A stretch of DNA of 64,000 nucleotides from Xylanibacillus composti (GCF_018403685.1 NZ_BOVK01000002.1:1-64000), one strand, 5' to 3'. Counted from the stretch's first letter, positions 9,092 to 17,546 are shown. Notes: a model not told the origin generated them from the letters alone. Numbers and translations are program-made.

Positions 9092-9356
9092 GACATAAGA
9101 TTTAAGTTAATGATACCAACGATTCCCAAAACAGTCAAACCAAATTGACGCGCGCGAATTTTTATATTTTCTTAAAATACATAAAAATTTCACCATATTT
9201 TTGTGAAAATTCAAAGCAATTTTGCGACTGGGCGACAGGTAAATTGATGAAAAAAATGTCAGTGGAAAATCTACACCCTTCGACAAAGTATTCAAATTCA
9301 GGCAGAAATGTGTCGAAATATGTTCAAAGTTCAAAGGAGGCTAGCGTTGTGTCGAA
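9089..9356. promoter_or_regulatory. cluster of four exact Spo0A-box heptamers
   Basis: The Spo0A recognition heptamer TGTCGAA occurs on the minus strand at 9089-9095 and 9279-9285 and on the + strand at 9311-9317 and 9350-9356. The last overlaps the start codon of the HD-domain gene. Spo0A represses abrB in B. subtilis through such boxes downstream of its promoter. The placement here suggests that Spo0A controls both divergent genes. Confidence 0.6.
9110..9138 (-). promoter_or_regulatory. sigma-A promoter of abrB
   Basis: On the minus strand TTGACT (9133-9138), a 17-base spacer and TATCAT (9110-9115) form a good sigma-A promoter, helped by TG one base before the -10. Transcription would start about 55-60 bases before the abrB ATG. 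Confidence 0.75.
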
Positions 9357-10590
9357 ACCTATGCCGGAAGAAAAAGTTTTCAAGGACCCTGTACACAAGT
9401 ACATCTATGTGATGGACAGCATCATATGGGAGCTCATCAACACGAAAGAGTTCCAACGCTTGCGCCGCATCCGTCAGCTGGGCACTTCCTTTTATACATT
9501 TCATGGTGCCGAGCATAGCCGATTTTCCCATTCTCTTGGGGTCTATGAAATTACCAGGAAGATCATTTCCCAATTTGAACGCAGGCAGGACCCGGATTGG
9601 CCCAAGGATCAACGATTGATCTGCTTGTGCGCGGCGCTGCTGCACGATGTCGGCCATGGCCCGTTCTCGCATTCCATAGAGCCTGTATTTCATGTGCATC
9701 ATGAAGAATGGACCTGCCGCATTATATTGGGAGATACAGAAATCAATCGCGTGCTTCGACAAGTTTCGGCTGACTTTCCGGGTAAGGTGGCGGCAATCAT
9801 TGAGAAAAAGTATCAGCCGGAAATTGCAGTCAGCCTGATCTCCAGTCAAATGGATGCAGATCGCATGGACTATTTGCTCCGGGATGCCTATTTCACCGGT
9901 GTTAATTACGGCACGTTTGATCTGGAACGAATACTGCGCGTGATGCGCCCTTATCAGAATAAGATCATCATTAAGGAAAGCGGCATGCACGCGGTGGAAG
10001 ACTATTTGATGGCTCGTTACCAAATGTACTGGCAGGTGTACTTCCACCCAGTCACGCGTAGCTCGGAAATTGTTCTGCGGAAGATTTTCCGCAGAGCGAA
10101 GCAGCTCCATCAAGAAGCCTACGCGTTTCGTTTCATGCTTCCCCCCTTGGAGCGACTGCTCGCACAGACTCTGACGATTGATGATTACCTGGAGCTCGAT
10201 GAATCGCTGGTCCAGTTAGCCTTCATGCAATGGACGAAAGAGGAAGACCCGATTTTGCGCGACTTGTGCGAACGGTTCCTTCATCGCCGTCTGTTCAAGT
10301 ACAGCATCTTGGAGCAAATCGACCATGAAGAAATTGCGCGAATGGAGCAGAAGCTGCGTGAGCGCGGTCTCGATCCCGATTATTATATGGAGATCGATTT
10401 TCCCGCTGACCTTCCTTACGATGTATATCGTCCGGGGCAAATTGGCGACAAGCCGCCCATACTTATCTTAAATGAAAGAGGGCAGCTCATCGAAATTTCA
10501 CGTAAATCCGACATCATTCGTTCCATTAGCGGTGTTCAGCTGGGTACGCATCATTTGTATTATCCTGAAGAACTTCTATATAATAGATAA
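9349..10590 (+). CDS. HD-domain phosphohydrolase (YwfO-like)
   Basis: Predicted metal-dependent phosphohydrolase of the dGTPase-like HD group. The 413-residue product shows HSRFSHSLG (first His), LLHDVGHGPFSH (the HD pair) and SSQMDADRMDYLLRD (distal Asp), a full metal-binding set. The closest B. subtilis relative by style is YwfO; nucleotide preference cannot be told. I chose GTG at 9349 because AAAGGAGG lies nine bases upstream and conserved sequence starts here; the frame is open back to 9145 but that part is AT-rich and unlike a protein. B. subtilis has metS between abrB and tatD, so this gene is a local substitution. Confidence 0.85.
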   Translation: MSKPMPEEKVFKDPVHKYIYVMDSIIWELINTKEFQRLRRIRQLGTSFYTFHGAEHSRFSHSLGVYEITRKIISQFERRQDPDWPKDQRLICLCAALLHDVGHGPFSHSIEPVFHVHHEEWTCRIILGDTEINRVLRQVSADFPGKVAAIIEKKYQPEIAVSLISSQMDADRMDYLLRDAYFTGVNYGTFDLERILRVMRPYQNKIIIKESGMHAVEDYLMARYQMYWQVYFHPVTRSSEIVLRKIFRRAKQLHQEAYAFRFMLPPLERLLAQTLTIDDYLELDESLVQLAFMQWTKEEDPILRDLCERFLHRRLFKYSILEQIDHEEIARMEQKLRERGLDPDYYMEIDFPADLPYDVYRPGQIGDKPPILILNERGQLIEISRKSDIIRSISGVQLGTHHLYYPEELLYNR

Positions 10591-10626
10591 ACCAAAACAA
10601 ATATTTTGAAACAGGAGTTTATTACG

Positions 10627-11418
10627 ATGTTATTTGACACCCATGCACATTTGGATTCAGCCAAGTTTGAAGAAGAGCGCGAAGCGATGATCGAACGTGC
10701 CCGGGACAATGGCGTAGACTATATCGTTAATGTCGGATTCAATCGGGAAACGATCCCGACCACAATGGCGCTGGCGGAGCAATATGAATGGATATACGCC
10801 GCTGTCGGCTGGCACCCCCAGGATGCCATTACGATGCAGGAAGGGGATCTGGCCTGGATTGAGTCGCTGACCGCGCACCCCAAGGTAGTGGCAATTGGAG
10901 AAATCGGGTTGGATTATTATTGGGATACCTCGCCCAAGGATGTTCAACAGCAGGTATTCCGCGAGCAGATTCGCCTTGCGCGCAAGCTGAAGCTGCCGAT
11001 TATCATCCATAATCGGGACGCACATCAAGATGTGGTCAACATTCTCCAGGAGGAAAATGCGGCTGAAGTTGGCGGCATCATGCATTGCTTCTCCGGCAGT
11101 TGGGAAATTGCGAAGCGCTGTCTCGACATGAACTTCCATATTTCGTTCGGCGGGCCCATTACGTTCAAGAATGCCAAACAGCCGAAAGAAGTGCTTGCCC
11201 AAGTACCGCTTGACCGTCTACTCATCGAAACGGATTGCCCCTATTTGACGCCGCATCCATTCCGCGGGAAGCGAAATGAATCGGCATATGTGCGCTATGT
11301 GGCAGAAGCGGCGGCGGAAATTAAAGGCTTGGAAATTGAAGAATTAGCCTCTATTACCACACGAAATGCGCTGAAATTGTTTTCCATTCCTTTACAAAAG
11401 GACGAAAACGAGAGATAA
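10627..11418 (+). CDS. tatD: TatD family metal-dependent hydrolase
   Basis: TIM-barrel metal-dependent hydrolase/DNase (YabD in B. subtilis). The 263-residue product starts MLFDTHAHLD with the metal-binding HxH pair, and continues with AIGEIGLDYYW, IIHNRDAHQD, GIMHCFSGSWE and LLIETDCPYLTPHP, the complete set of family metal ligands. The ATG at 10627 has AGGAG nine bases upstream; an in-frame ATG at 10606 has none. It follows the HD gene by 36 bases, so the two may be co-transcribed, and a strong terminator follows it. Confidence 0.94.
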   Translation: MLFDTHAHLDSAKFEEEREAMIERARDNGVDYIVNVGFNRETIPTTMALAEQYEWIYAAVGWHPQDAITMQEGDLAWIESLTAHPKVVAIGEIGLDYYWDTSPKDVQQQVFREQIRLARKLKLPIIIHNRDAHQDVVNILQEENAAEVGGIMHCFSGSWEIAKRCLDMNFHISFGGPITFKNAKQPKEVLAQVPLDRLLIETDCPYLTPHPFRGKRNESAYVRYVAEAAAEIKGLEIEELASITTRNALKLFSIPLQKDENER

Positions 11419-11457
11419 ATCGTGGGAGTGGCCGAGAAATACTCGCTATAGGACAAG

Positions 11458-11503
11458 ACCGATCGATAAACGCCAATGTAAGCGTTTTTCATCGGTTTTT
11501 TTT
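11458..11503 (+). terminator. intrinsic terminator after tatD
   Basis: Nested stems ACCGAT/ATCGGT (11458-11463 with 11491-11496) and AAACGC/GCGTTT are followed by a run of T residues. Confidence 0.8.
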
Positions 11504-11578
11504 CATTTGCATGTTCTTTACATCCCTATTCATAGCGCGTAAACTCTCTGTAGAACGTAAGAAGTGCCAATTTCCAGA

Positions 11579-11724
11579 AATCGCTAAGTTTCCTTCCAAG
11601 GGAAACGGGGGACCCAACCATTCGGGGTGAATTTTGCGGACAATATCTTGCGGAGCGATCCGGGGAAAAAGTTGCAAATAGGGTGAACTCTGACCCGAAC
11701 CCGACAGCTAACCTCGTCAGCGTT
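11579..11724 (+). ncRNA. c-di-AMP riboswitch (ydaO/yuaA type)
   Basis: The sequence carries the most conserved ydaO-aptamer blocks in order: GGGGGACCCA (11607-11616), CGGGGTGAAT (11623-11632), a GGGTGAACTC block near 11681, and CCCGAACCCGACAGCTAACCTCG ending near 11716. Terminal pairing is visible between CGCT (11582-11585) and AGCG (11719-11722). In this class the aptamer senses c-di-AMP and usually turns expression off, often upstream of cell-wall hydrolase and osmolyte genes. A terminator 40 bases downstream is the likely expression platform, and the regulated gene is the 3D/G5-domain protein at 12048. The call rests on recognised motifs; a covariance-model search would confirm the edges. 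Confidence 0.88.
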
Positions 11725-11765
11725 TTTAGAGAGCAACCATTTTATCTCGGATTTTTTCAAGACGA

Positions 11766-11806
11766 AAAAGCCGCGGCAGGGGTTTCCTCTTCACCGGCTT
11801 TTTTTT
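11766..11806 (+). terminator. riboswitch expression-platform terminator
   Basis: AAAAGCCG pairs with CGGCTTTT around an inner AGGGG/CCTCT helix and is followed by a run of T residues. It lies between the c-di-AMP aptamer and the downstream gene, about 240 bases before that gene's start. Bases 11807-12047 otherwise hold only weak promoter-like sequence and a strong unpaired Shine-Dalgarno-like AGGAGGTGA near 11951 without a good start codon. Confidence 0.75.
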
Positions 11807-12047
11807 GTAGGTGTAGAAAAAAGACAAAATCCTGTACTGTCATACACCGGGTCCTGCAGAAGTTTTCGGTTTATGCTTCGGAGCATGGCCTCACTTCCGT
11901 GGGTTCAGGAATTTGGGATAATTGTACACCCTTCCGCATAGAGTGTGTGGAGGAGGTGAACAAGCTGGGAAATTGGCCAATCTCAGGTCATTTAAGCTTT
12001 CTTGCAAATCCAGAAAGCAGGAAGACCATGAAGGAGGACCGATTCAC

Positions 12048-13184
12048 ATGGGGGCAAAGCAGCAAACCACCCAGGATAGGCAACCATCCGGCATGTCCAT
12101 CGCTTTAAGCTGGATCCAAGCACATAAAAAAATCGTCGGCTTGGGCTGCGGACTCTTGGCCATATTGGTACTGGCCACAGGATTGGCTTGGCAAGGGCTC
12201 CAAGAGAAGCAGGTAACGCTGATCGTCGACGGGGAGCCCAAGCAGGTGGATACCCGCCAATCAGATGTTATGTCATTGCTGGAAGAACAGAGGGTCGAAT
12301 TAGGAGAAGAAGATTGGGTGTCTGTCTCGCTAGACGAGAGCATACGAGACGGGGACACGATTGAGGTCAGACACGCTGTAGAGGTCGAAGTAACTGTTGA
12401 CGGCGTTACAGAGCGTCGCGTGACGACAGCGGATACCGTACAGGCAGCGCTGCGGGAATGGGAGATTGCTCTGGGTACGGAAGATCGGGTTGTGCCGTCC
12501 CTGCAGGCTAAGGTAAAAGCAGAGATGGATGTATCCGTTGTTCGCGTGAAGACGGTGCTGGAAGAGATTGAGGAAGTAGTGCCGCACGAAGTCGTTACCG
12601 AGCAGGACAACAATTTGCTGAAGGGCAAGGAACGGATTGTGCAAGAAGGTCAAGACGGTCTTGTGGTGAAGAAGGTCAAGCAGGTATGGGAAGACGGCCA
12701 ACTGGTTTCGTCCGAGGTTGTCGAAGAGAACATCAAGCAACAACCTGAGAATCAGGTAGTGGCTTTAGGAACGCGCAATCCGGTAGCTGTCTTGTCCGCG
12801 ACCTCTCCGGATGTGCAGACTGTAACGAAAGACGGCGTCACCTTTGGCGTGAAGAAGATACTGGAGAACGTAACTCTGACAGCCTATGATGCGGGTGTTG
12901 GCTCCACGGGCAAGAGCGAGGAGCATCCGAATTACGGGATTACGTATACGGGCACAACGGTAAGCGAAGGCCGAACAGCTGCAGTCGATCCGGATGTCAT
13001 TCCACTTGGCTGGTGGTTCTACATTGAGGGGTTTGGATTCCGCAAGGCGGAGGATACCGGCAGCGCGATCAAAGGCAATAAGGTCGATGTTTATGTCGAG
13101 AGTGAGGCTGAAGCCAATGCATTCGGCCGTAAAAAAGGCCATACCGTGTATATTATTGGTCCGAATCCCCCTGATCTGAAATAG
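12048..13184 (+). CDS. yabE: G5 and 3D domain protein (YabE-like cell-wall lytic protein)
   Basis: Secreted or membrane-anchored protein predicted to cleave peptidoglycan, related to Rpf/YabE-type lytic transglycosylases. The 378-residue product has a short basic N-terminus, one membrane segment (about 29-48), two DUF348 repeats (about 55-165), a G5 domain (about 165-247, ending VEENIKQQPENQVVALGTR) and a C-terminal 3D domain (about 275-378) with its three aspartates in LTAYDAG, AVDPDVIPLG and KVDVYV. The ATG at 12048 has AAGGAGG 11 bases upstream. It is the target of the c-di-AMP riboswitch, consistent with c-di-AMP control of wall turnover. A terminator follows. Confidence 0.92.
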   Translation: MGAKQQTTQDRQPSGMSIALSWIQAHKKIVGLGCGLLAILVLATGLAWQGLQEKQVTLIVDGEPKQVDTRQSDVMSLLEEQRVELGEEDWVSVSLDESIRDGDTIEVRHAVEVEVTVDGVTERRVTTADTVQAALREWEIALGTEDRVVPSLQAKVKAEMDVSVVRVKTVLEEIEEVVPHEVVTEQDNNLLKGKERIVQEGQDGLVVKKVKQVWEDGQLVSSEVVEENIKQQPENQVVALGTRNPVAVLSATSPDVQTVTKDGVTFGVKKILENVTLTAYDAGVGSTGKSEEHPNYGITYTGTTVSEGRTAAVDPDVIPLGWWFYIEGFGFRKAEDTGSAIKGNKVDVYVESEAEANAFGRKKGHTVYIIGPNPPDLK

Positions 13185-13238
13185 CAGGTGGGTCAGAGAC
13201 GAATATCGATGAAAAGCGGTCGAACGTGTTACAATACT

Positions 13239-13267
13239 AAGAAGAGGCAGACACCTCTTCTTTTTTC
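13239..13267 (+). terminator. intrinsic terminator after yabE
   Basis: AAGAAGAGG pairs with CCTCTTCTT and is followed by a T-rich tail. Confidence 0.8.
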
Positions 13268-13356
13268 TTTGGCATCTGGCCTGCGGAAGCAATCGGCAAA
13301 CGCATCGAAGCTTCACGTTGCTTTCGTGGGTAATTGAGTGGCGGGGGAAGCTATCC

Positions 13357-13938
13357 ATGATCAAGGAAATTATTGTGGTGGAAGGCAAGGACGATACAAC
13401 TGCCATTCGCCGCGCGGTGAAGGCGGAGACGATAGAAACAGGGGGCTCGGCACTTTCCGAAGAAGTGATTGAGCGGATTCGATTGGCGCAAGCTCGGCGC
13501 GGTGTTATCATTTTTACCGACCCGGATTTTGCCGGGGATCGCATACGCAAGATCATTAGTCAGAAGGTGCCGGGGTGCAAGCACGCATTCATTGATGTGG
13601 AAGCAGCTACATACAAGGACGACATCGGCGTGGAAAATGCTTCCGACGAAGATATTCGCCGTGCCTTGCAGCTCGTGAAGACAGAAGCTCCCCCTGAAGA
13701 AGGAGAAATAGAATGGAATGATCTGCTCGACGCGGGACTGATCGTCCATCCGCAGGCCGCCGAAAGGCGGCGATTGCTGGGCAAGGCGCTCCATATCGGT
13801 TACTGCAACGGCAAGCAGCTGTACAAACGCTGCAGAATGTTTGCCATCAGCAAGGAAGAATTTCGGACGGCGCTGGTCGCCATGGAACAGGCATTCGCCC
13901 GCGGACATGCAGTTGAGGAGGCAGAGCAATCGCCATGA
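13357..13938 (+). CDS. rnmV: ribonuclease M5
   Basis: Toprim-domain endonuclease that trims the 5S rRNA precursor. The 193-residue product shows the Toprim glutamate in [11 protein letters not shown] (E9) and the DxD motif in FTDPDFAGD (D55, D57). The ATG at 13357 matches the family start; the site GGGGGAAG upstream is modest, and the longer frame from 13318 is not supported. The stop overlaps the start of rsmA (ATGA), a coupling found in B. subtilis too, so the two rRNA-maturation genes are made together. Confidence 0.93.
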   Translation: MIKEIIVVEGKDDTTAIRRAVKAETIETGGSALSEEVIERIRLAQARRGVIIFTDPDFAGDRIRKIISQKVPGCKHAFIDVEAATYKDDIGVENASDEDIRRALQLVKTEAPPEEGEIEWNDLLDAGLIVHPQAAERRRLLGKALHIGYCNGKQLYKRCRMFAISKEEFRTALVAMEQAFARGHAVEEAEQSP

Positions 13939-14819
13939 CGGATAAAATCGCGGTGCCAAGCCGAACCCGGGAGGTTCTGGCGAAGTATGGCATCTCGGCC
14001 AAGAAGAGTCTTGGCCAAAATTTTTTGACCGACGGCAATATCTTGCGACGTATCGTAGATGCGGCGCAATTGAACAAGAGCAAGGGGGCCCTAGAAATCG
14101 GTCCGGGAATCGGCGCCTTGACCCAATACCTGGCGGATGAAGCGGGCACTGTAGTTGCCCTGGAGATCGACCAGAGGCTGCTGCCGGTGTTGGACGAGAC
14201 TGTGGGGCAGCAGGATCATGTCAAGGTCATGCATGGCGATGTGCTGAAGGAGGATTTGCATGCATTGTTTGCCGAGCATTTCCACAATGTTGAAGCCGTA
14301 AGCGTTGTGGCCAATCTTCCGTACTACATCACAACGCCGATTGTAATGAGGCTGCTGGAAGAGGAGCTTCCGCTGGAACATATCGTGATCATGATCCAGC
14401 GGGAAGTTGCTGACAGGATGACCGCAAGCCCCGGGGGCAAGGAATACGGAAGCCTGAGCATCGCGGTCCAATACTATTGCGAGGCAGAGCTTGTAGCCGT
14501 TGTGCCGCGCACCGTGTTTGTGCCTCAGCCGAATATTGATTCGGCTGTCATACGCTTGACGCGCCGCAGCAGGCCTCCTGTTGAAGTGGCAGATGCACAG
14601 CGATTTTTTGCAACCGTGCGCGCGGCGTTTACCCAGAGGCGCAAGACGATCTACAACAACCTGCGCGCGGCGTTTCCCGAGGCAGCGGGGGTGCACGATA
14701 TGCGTGAGGTGCTGCTGTCCTGCGGAATCGAACCGTCCCGCAGGGCCGAGACACTGAGCATGGAGGAATTTGCTCGTCTAAGCGAGCGGCTTGGCGTCCT
14801 TAGCGGCAAGCAGGAGTAG
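13935..14819 (+). CDS. rsmA: 16S rRNA dimethyladenosine transferase (KsgA)
   Basis: Dimethylates A1518 and A1519 in the 3' hairpin of 16S rRNA. The 294-residue protein begins with the family's [17 protein letters not shown], has the SAM-binding [10 protein letters not shown] (54-63) and the catalytic NLPY (127-130) with the following YITTPI. The C-terminal helical domain is intact. The start overlaps the end of rnmV. A 68-base gap with a palindrome precedes yabG. Confidence 0.96.
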   Translation: MTDKIAVPSRTREVLAKYGISAKKSLGQNFLTDGNILRRIVDAAQLNKSKGALEIGPGIGALTQYLADEAGTVVALEIDQRLLPVLDETVGQQDHVKVMHGDVLKEDLHALFAEHFHNVEAVSVVANLPYYITTPIVMRLLEEELPLEHIVIMIQREVADRMTASPGGKEYGSLSIAVQYYCEAELVAVVPRTVFVPQPNIDSAVIRLTRRSRPPVEVADAQRFFATVRAAFTQRRKTIYNNLRAAFPEAAGVHDMREVLLSCGIEPSRRAETLSMEEFARLSERLGVLSGKQE

Positions 14820-14857
14820 GCAGGTGTACCGGACTATACACCAAAAACCCATATCCG

Positions 14858-14877
14858 CCATAGGATGAATCCTATGG
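14858..14877 (+). repeat. palindrome overlapping the yabG ribosome binding site
   Basis: CCATAGGAT and its exact complement are separated by two bases (14858-14866 and 14869-14877). The 3' arm runs into GGAGGGG, the Shine-Dalgarno sequence of yabG. In RNA it would form a nine-base hairpin touching the ribosome binding site; in DNA it could be an operator. Confidence 0.45.
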
Positions 14878-14887
14878 AGGGGATGTT

Positions 14888-15754
14888 ATGTGGAAGGTAG
14901 GGACGTATGTCACGCGCAAGTCGTACGGGAATGACATGATCTTCCGTATTGAATCGATAAATCAGGAGATGGCTATCTTAAGAGGTGTCGATTATCGGTT
15001 AATGGCAGACGCGCCGTTGGAGGATCTGAGCGAGGCGGAGGAGCCGCTCCATTCCGACAAGTCCGAAGTGCCCGATATGCAGAAGCGCGAGTGCCAAAAA
15101 ATCATTGAAGAAACGAAGCGTCGATACATGCCTTTTTTTCGTTCTGCGGGAACGCCTGAGGACAAAGAGACCTTCTCCTATTTTGAAGTGCCGGGCAAAG
15201 TGCTGCATCTTGACGGCGATCCCGCATACTTGCGCAAAAGCATGGACTTATACAAGCATTATCAAGTGCCGGCAGAGGGCCACTATGTGCAGGAATCGTC
15301 CATGGCCGATTTGCTGTATCGGCTGCTGCCGGAATCGAGGCCAGACATTGTTGTCATCACCGGTCATGACGGCATCTTCAAAGACAGCAGGGGAGAGAAC
15401 CTTTACCATCTGTCCAGCTACAAAAACTCGCGTCATTTCGTACGTGCCATTCGCGCATGCCGGGAATATGAGCGCAACCGCGATGTGCTGACAATCGTCG
15501 CCGGTGCGTGCCAATCGCATTTTGAAGCGCTGCTTAAGGCAGGAGCGAATTTCGCCAGCTCGCCGGCCCGCATCTTGATTCATGCGTTGGACCCGGTCCA
15601 GGTGGCGGCGAGAATATCCTACACGTCCATTAAGGAGACAATTACCATGATGGACGTATTTGACAAAACTGTGAGCGGGGTCAAGGGGATCGGGGGAATT
15701 GAATCCAAGGGGAGTTACCGGGTAGGGATCCCTAATTTTAAACATATGCAATAA
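14888..15754 (+). CDS. yabG: sporulation-specific protease YabG
   Basis: Cysteine-type protease of the mother cell that processes spore-coat proteins (SpoIVA, SafA and others in B. subtilis). The 288-residue protein has the family features: the N-terminal 'WKVGTYVTRKSYGNDMIFRI' barrel, VVITGHDGIFKD, SSYKNSRHFVRAIRACREYE, and IVAGACQSHFEALLKAGANFASSPARI, which carries the proposed catalytic Cys and His. ATG at 14888 has GGAGGGG upstream, partly inside a palindrome. In B. subtilis it is sigma-K dependent; no clear sigma-K promoter could be picked here. Confidence 0.93.
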   Translation: MWKVGTYVTRKSYGNDMIFRIESINQEMAILRGVDYRLMADAPLEDLSEAEEPLHSDKSEVPDMQKRECQKIIEETKRRYMPFFRSAGTPEDKETFSYFEVPGKVLHLDGDPAYLRKSMDLYKHYQVPAEGHYVQESSMADLLYRLLPESRPDIVVITGHDGIFKDSRGENLYHLSSYKNSRHFVRAIRACREYERNRDVLTIVAGACQSHFEALLKAGANFASSPARILIHALDPVQVAARISYTSIKETITMMDVFDKTVSGVKGIGGIESKGSYRVGIPNFKHMQ

Positions 15755-15779
15755 AATTAAGGAATCCATGCGAATACCG

Positions 15780-15809
15780 TTGACAATCCTTAAGTGCTGT
15801 TGATATAAT
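15780..15809 (+). promoter_or_regulatory. veg promoter P1 (sigma-A)
   Basis: TTGACA (15780-15785), an 18-base spacer and TATAAT (15804-15809): both hexamers match consensus exactly. It is the upstream member of a tandem pair. Confidence 0.8.
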
Positions 15810-15820
15810 ATAGAGCTTGT

Positions 15821-15849
15821 TTGACAAAATGCCGCCTCTGATGTATAAT
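15821..15849 (+). promoter_or_regulatory. veg promoter P2 (sigma-A)
   Basis: TTGACA (15821-15826), a 17-base spacer and TATAAT (15844-15849) match the sigma-A consensus perfectly. It starts 12 bases after P1 ends, and the veg ATG follows 27 bases later. The veg promoter of B. subtilis is a classic strong promoter. Confidence 0.9.
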
Positions 15850-15876
15850 AAGCTAGGAAAGAGGTGGTACTTGACA

Positions 15877-16152
15877 ATGGCCAACAATTCGTTATTGGAG
15901 ATCAAACGAAGCCTCGAACCCCACGTCGGGGCAAAAGTATTGCTTCGGGCAAACGGCGGTCGCCGCAAGACCATTGAACGGACCGGCGTTTTGGAGGAAA
16001 CCTACCCGTCCGTATTTATCGTCAAGCTGGATCAAGAGCAGCACGCCTTCAAGCGGGTTTCATACAGCTATGCGGACATCTTGACTGAATCCGTGGAAGT
16101 GACGGTTTGCAACGACGAAGGACAAGTTCGAATCGAGTACTTGCAGCAATAG
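15877..16152 (+). CDS. veg: Veg protein (biofilm-associated regulator)
   Basis: Small highly expressed protein; in B. subtilis it promotes biofilm formation by opposing the SinR repressor. The 91-residue product contains the family core [50 protein letters not shown] at 15877 has AAAGAGGTGG upstream; an in-frame ATG at 15817 lies inside the promoters and is rejected. Two near-perfect sigma-A promoters and a strong terminator make it an isolated, very strongly transcribed unit. Confidence 0.95.
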   Translation: MANNSLLEIKRSLEPHVGAKVLLRANGGRRKTIERTGVLEETYPSVFIVKLDQEQHAFKRVSYSYADILTESVEVTVCNDEGQVRIEYLQQ

Positions 16153-16163
16153 CATCACACAGC

Positions 16164-16196
16164 AAACAGTCCCTGATTCGGGGGCTGTTTTTTTTA
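16164..16196 (+). terminator. intrinsic terminator after veg
   Basis: AAACAGTCCC pairs with GGGGCTGTTT around a short loop and is followed by eight T residues. Confidence 0.88.
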
Positions 16197-16292
16197 TCTG
16201 TCAAGCATACCCGGTCTCATGCGCCTGGCTTGCTGGGAAGAACCAATTTTCCTCTATCGGGTTTCGTTTACAGCCAGACAGCGGATTTGGGT

Positions 16293-16322
16293 GTATAGTT
16301 GTGGAGCAACAACCGCATACTA
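16293..16322 (+). promoter_or_regulatory. sigma-G-like promoter of sspF
   Basis: GTATA (16293-16297), an 18-base spacer and CATACTA (16316-16322) fit the sigma-G pattern. The gene for a small acid-soluble spore protein, a standard sigma-G target, starts about 45 bases downstream. Confidence 0.6.
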
Positions 16323-16368
16323 TTCATGAGGCAGAATCATACTTTTTCGGTGAGGGGGCTTGTACGTG

Positions 16369-16539
16369 ATGGCACGAAGAAGAAGCGTCATGAGCGAATC
16401 CTTGAAATACGAACTGGCCAGAGACCTCGGTTTTTACGATAAAGTGCAGCGTGAGGGCTGGGGCGGCATCACCACCAAGGATGCGGGCAATATGGTGAAG
16501 CGCGCCATCCAGATGGCCGAGCAGAACATCAGGCGCTAA
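16369..16539 (+). CDS. sspF: small acid-soluble spore protein, alpha/beta type (SspF)
   Basis: DNA-binding spore protein that coats and protects the dormant chromosome. The 56-residue product [20 protein letters not shown]... has both family signatures: [10 protein letters not shown] and the C-terminal [18 protein letters not shown]; germination protease normally cuts within the E-x-A region of this family, here weakly kept. An in-frame GTG sits directly before the ATG and could be the true start given the spacing to GTGAGGGGG. It lies between veg and ispE as in B. subtilis, under a sigma-G-like promoter and with its own terminator. Confidence 0.93.
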   Translation: MARRRSVMSESLKYELARDLGFYDKVQREGWGGITTKDAGNMVKRAIQMAEQNIRR

Positions 16540-16564
16540 GCCAGACCGCATGGGCGAATACCCG

Positions 16565-16597
16565 ACGGCTCGATCTTTCGAGCCGTTTTTGTTTTTT
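16565..16597 (+). terminator. intrinsic terminator after sspF
   Basis: ACGGCTCGA and its exact complement flank a four-base loop, followed by TTTTGTTTTTT. Confidence 0.88.
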
Positions 16598-16675
16598 CGC
16601 AATTTACCAATGCTTTTGTTATAGTAAATAGAGTCATACTTTGGAACGGGCGATGGGAAGGGGTGGAGTGGAAGC

Positions 16676-17530
16676 ATGAAAGTGTTCGAAAAAGCGCCAG
16701 CCAAGATCAATCTGTCCCTGGATGTCTTGTATAAGCGGGAGGACGGCTTCCATGAAGTCGAGATGGTGATGGCCATGGTCGATTTGGCGGACCGATTGGA
16801 AATGGAGGCTATTCCGCGCGACACGATTATGATCTCCAGTCAGGCGGGGTACATCCCGCTGGATGAGAAGAACCTGGCTTTCAAGGCAGCGAAGCTGCTG
16901 AAGGAGCGGTGCGGAGTCAGACAGGGCGTTTACATACATTTGGACAAGCATATCCCGGTGGCGGCGGGGCTGGCGGGCGGCAGCAGTGATGCAGCAGCGG
17001 CACTCCGCGGCTTGAACCGCCTGTGGGATCTCGGACTGTCCCAGACTGAACTGCAGCAGCTTGGCGAAGAGCTTGGGTCCGATGTTCCATATTGCATTGC
17101 AGGCGGAACGGTGCTGGCTACAGGCAGGGGAGAGAAGCTCCAGCCGCTTCCTCCGCTTCCTCCATGCTGGGTTGTGATTGCCAAACCGCCTATCAATGTG
17201 TCCACGGCAGATGTATATGGCAGGCTTCGAGCGGATCAGATCGAAAATCATCCGCCAACCGGACGAATGGTGGAAGGGTTGCGCAACCAAGACTGGTTAG
17301 CAATTTGCGGAGCGCTCGGCAATGTGTTGGAGGAAGTAACCTTCCAGCTGCATCCGGAAGTGCGGAGAATCAAGGAAACCATGCTGCGGTTAGGGGCGGA
17401 TGGCGCGTTGATGTCGGGCAGCGGTCCTACGGTTTTTGCACTGGCGGCTAAATCATCGAGAGCGCGAAGAATCTATAACGGGTTGAAAGGCTTTTGCAAA
17501 GAAGTGTATGTGGTAAGAATCCTCACATAG
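16676..17530 (+). CDS. ispE: 4-diphosphocytidyl-2-C-methyl-D-erythritol kinase
   Basis: GHMP kinase of the non-mevalonate (MEP) isoprenoid pathway; it phosphorylates the 2-hydroxyl of CDP-methylerythritol. The 284-residue product has the APAKINL motif with K10, the ATP-binding [17 protein letters not shown] (94-110) and the C-terminal [14 protein letters not shown] at 16676 follows GGGGTGGAG. It ends 84 bases before purR with a candidate promoter between. Confidence 0.96.
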   Translation: MKVFEKAPAKINLSLDVLYKREDGFHEVEMVMAMVDLADRLEMEAIPRDTIMISSQAGYIPLDEKNLAFKAAKLLKERCGVRQGVYIHLDKHIPVAAGLAGGSSDAAAALRGLNRLWDLGLSQTELQQLGEELGSDVPYCIAGGTVLATGRGEKLQPLPPLPPCWVVIAKPPINVSTADVYGRLRADQIENHPPTGRMVEGLRNQDWLAICGALGNVLEEVTFQLHPEVRRIKETMLRLGADGALMSGSGPTVFALAAKSSRARRIYNGLKGFCKEVYVVRILT

Positions 17531-17546
17531 AGTTGACTCAGCCCCC

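Noticed and set aside
11683-12108. 141-codon + strand frame across the riboswitch and the yabE start
   Set aside because: It runs through the riboswitch 3' end and terminator hairpin, lacks a good start and overlaps yabE in another frame.
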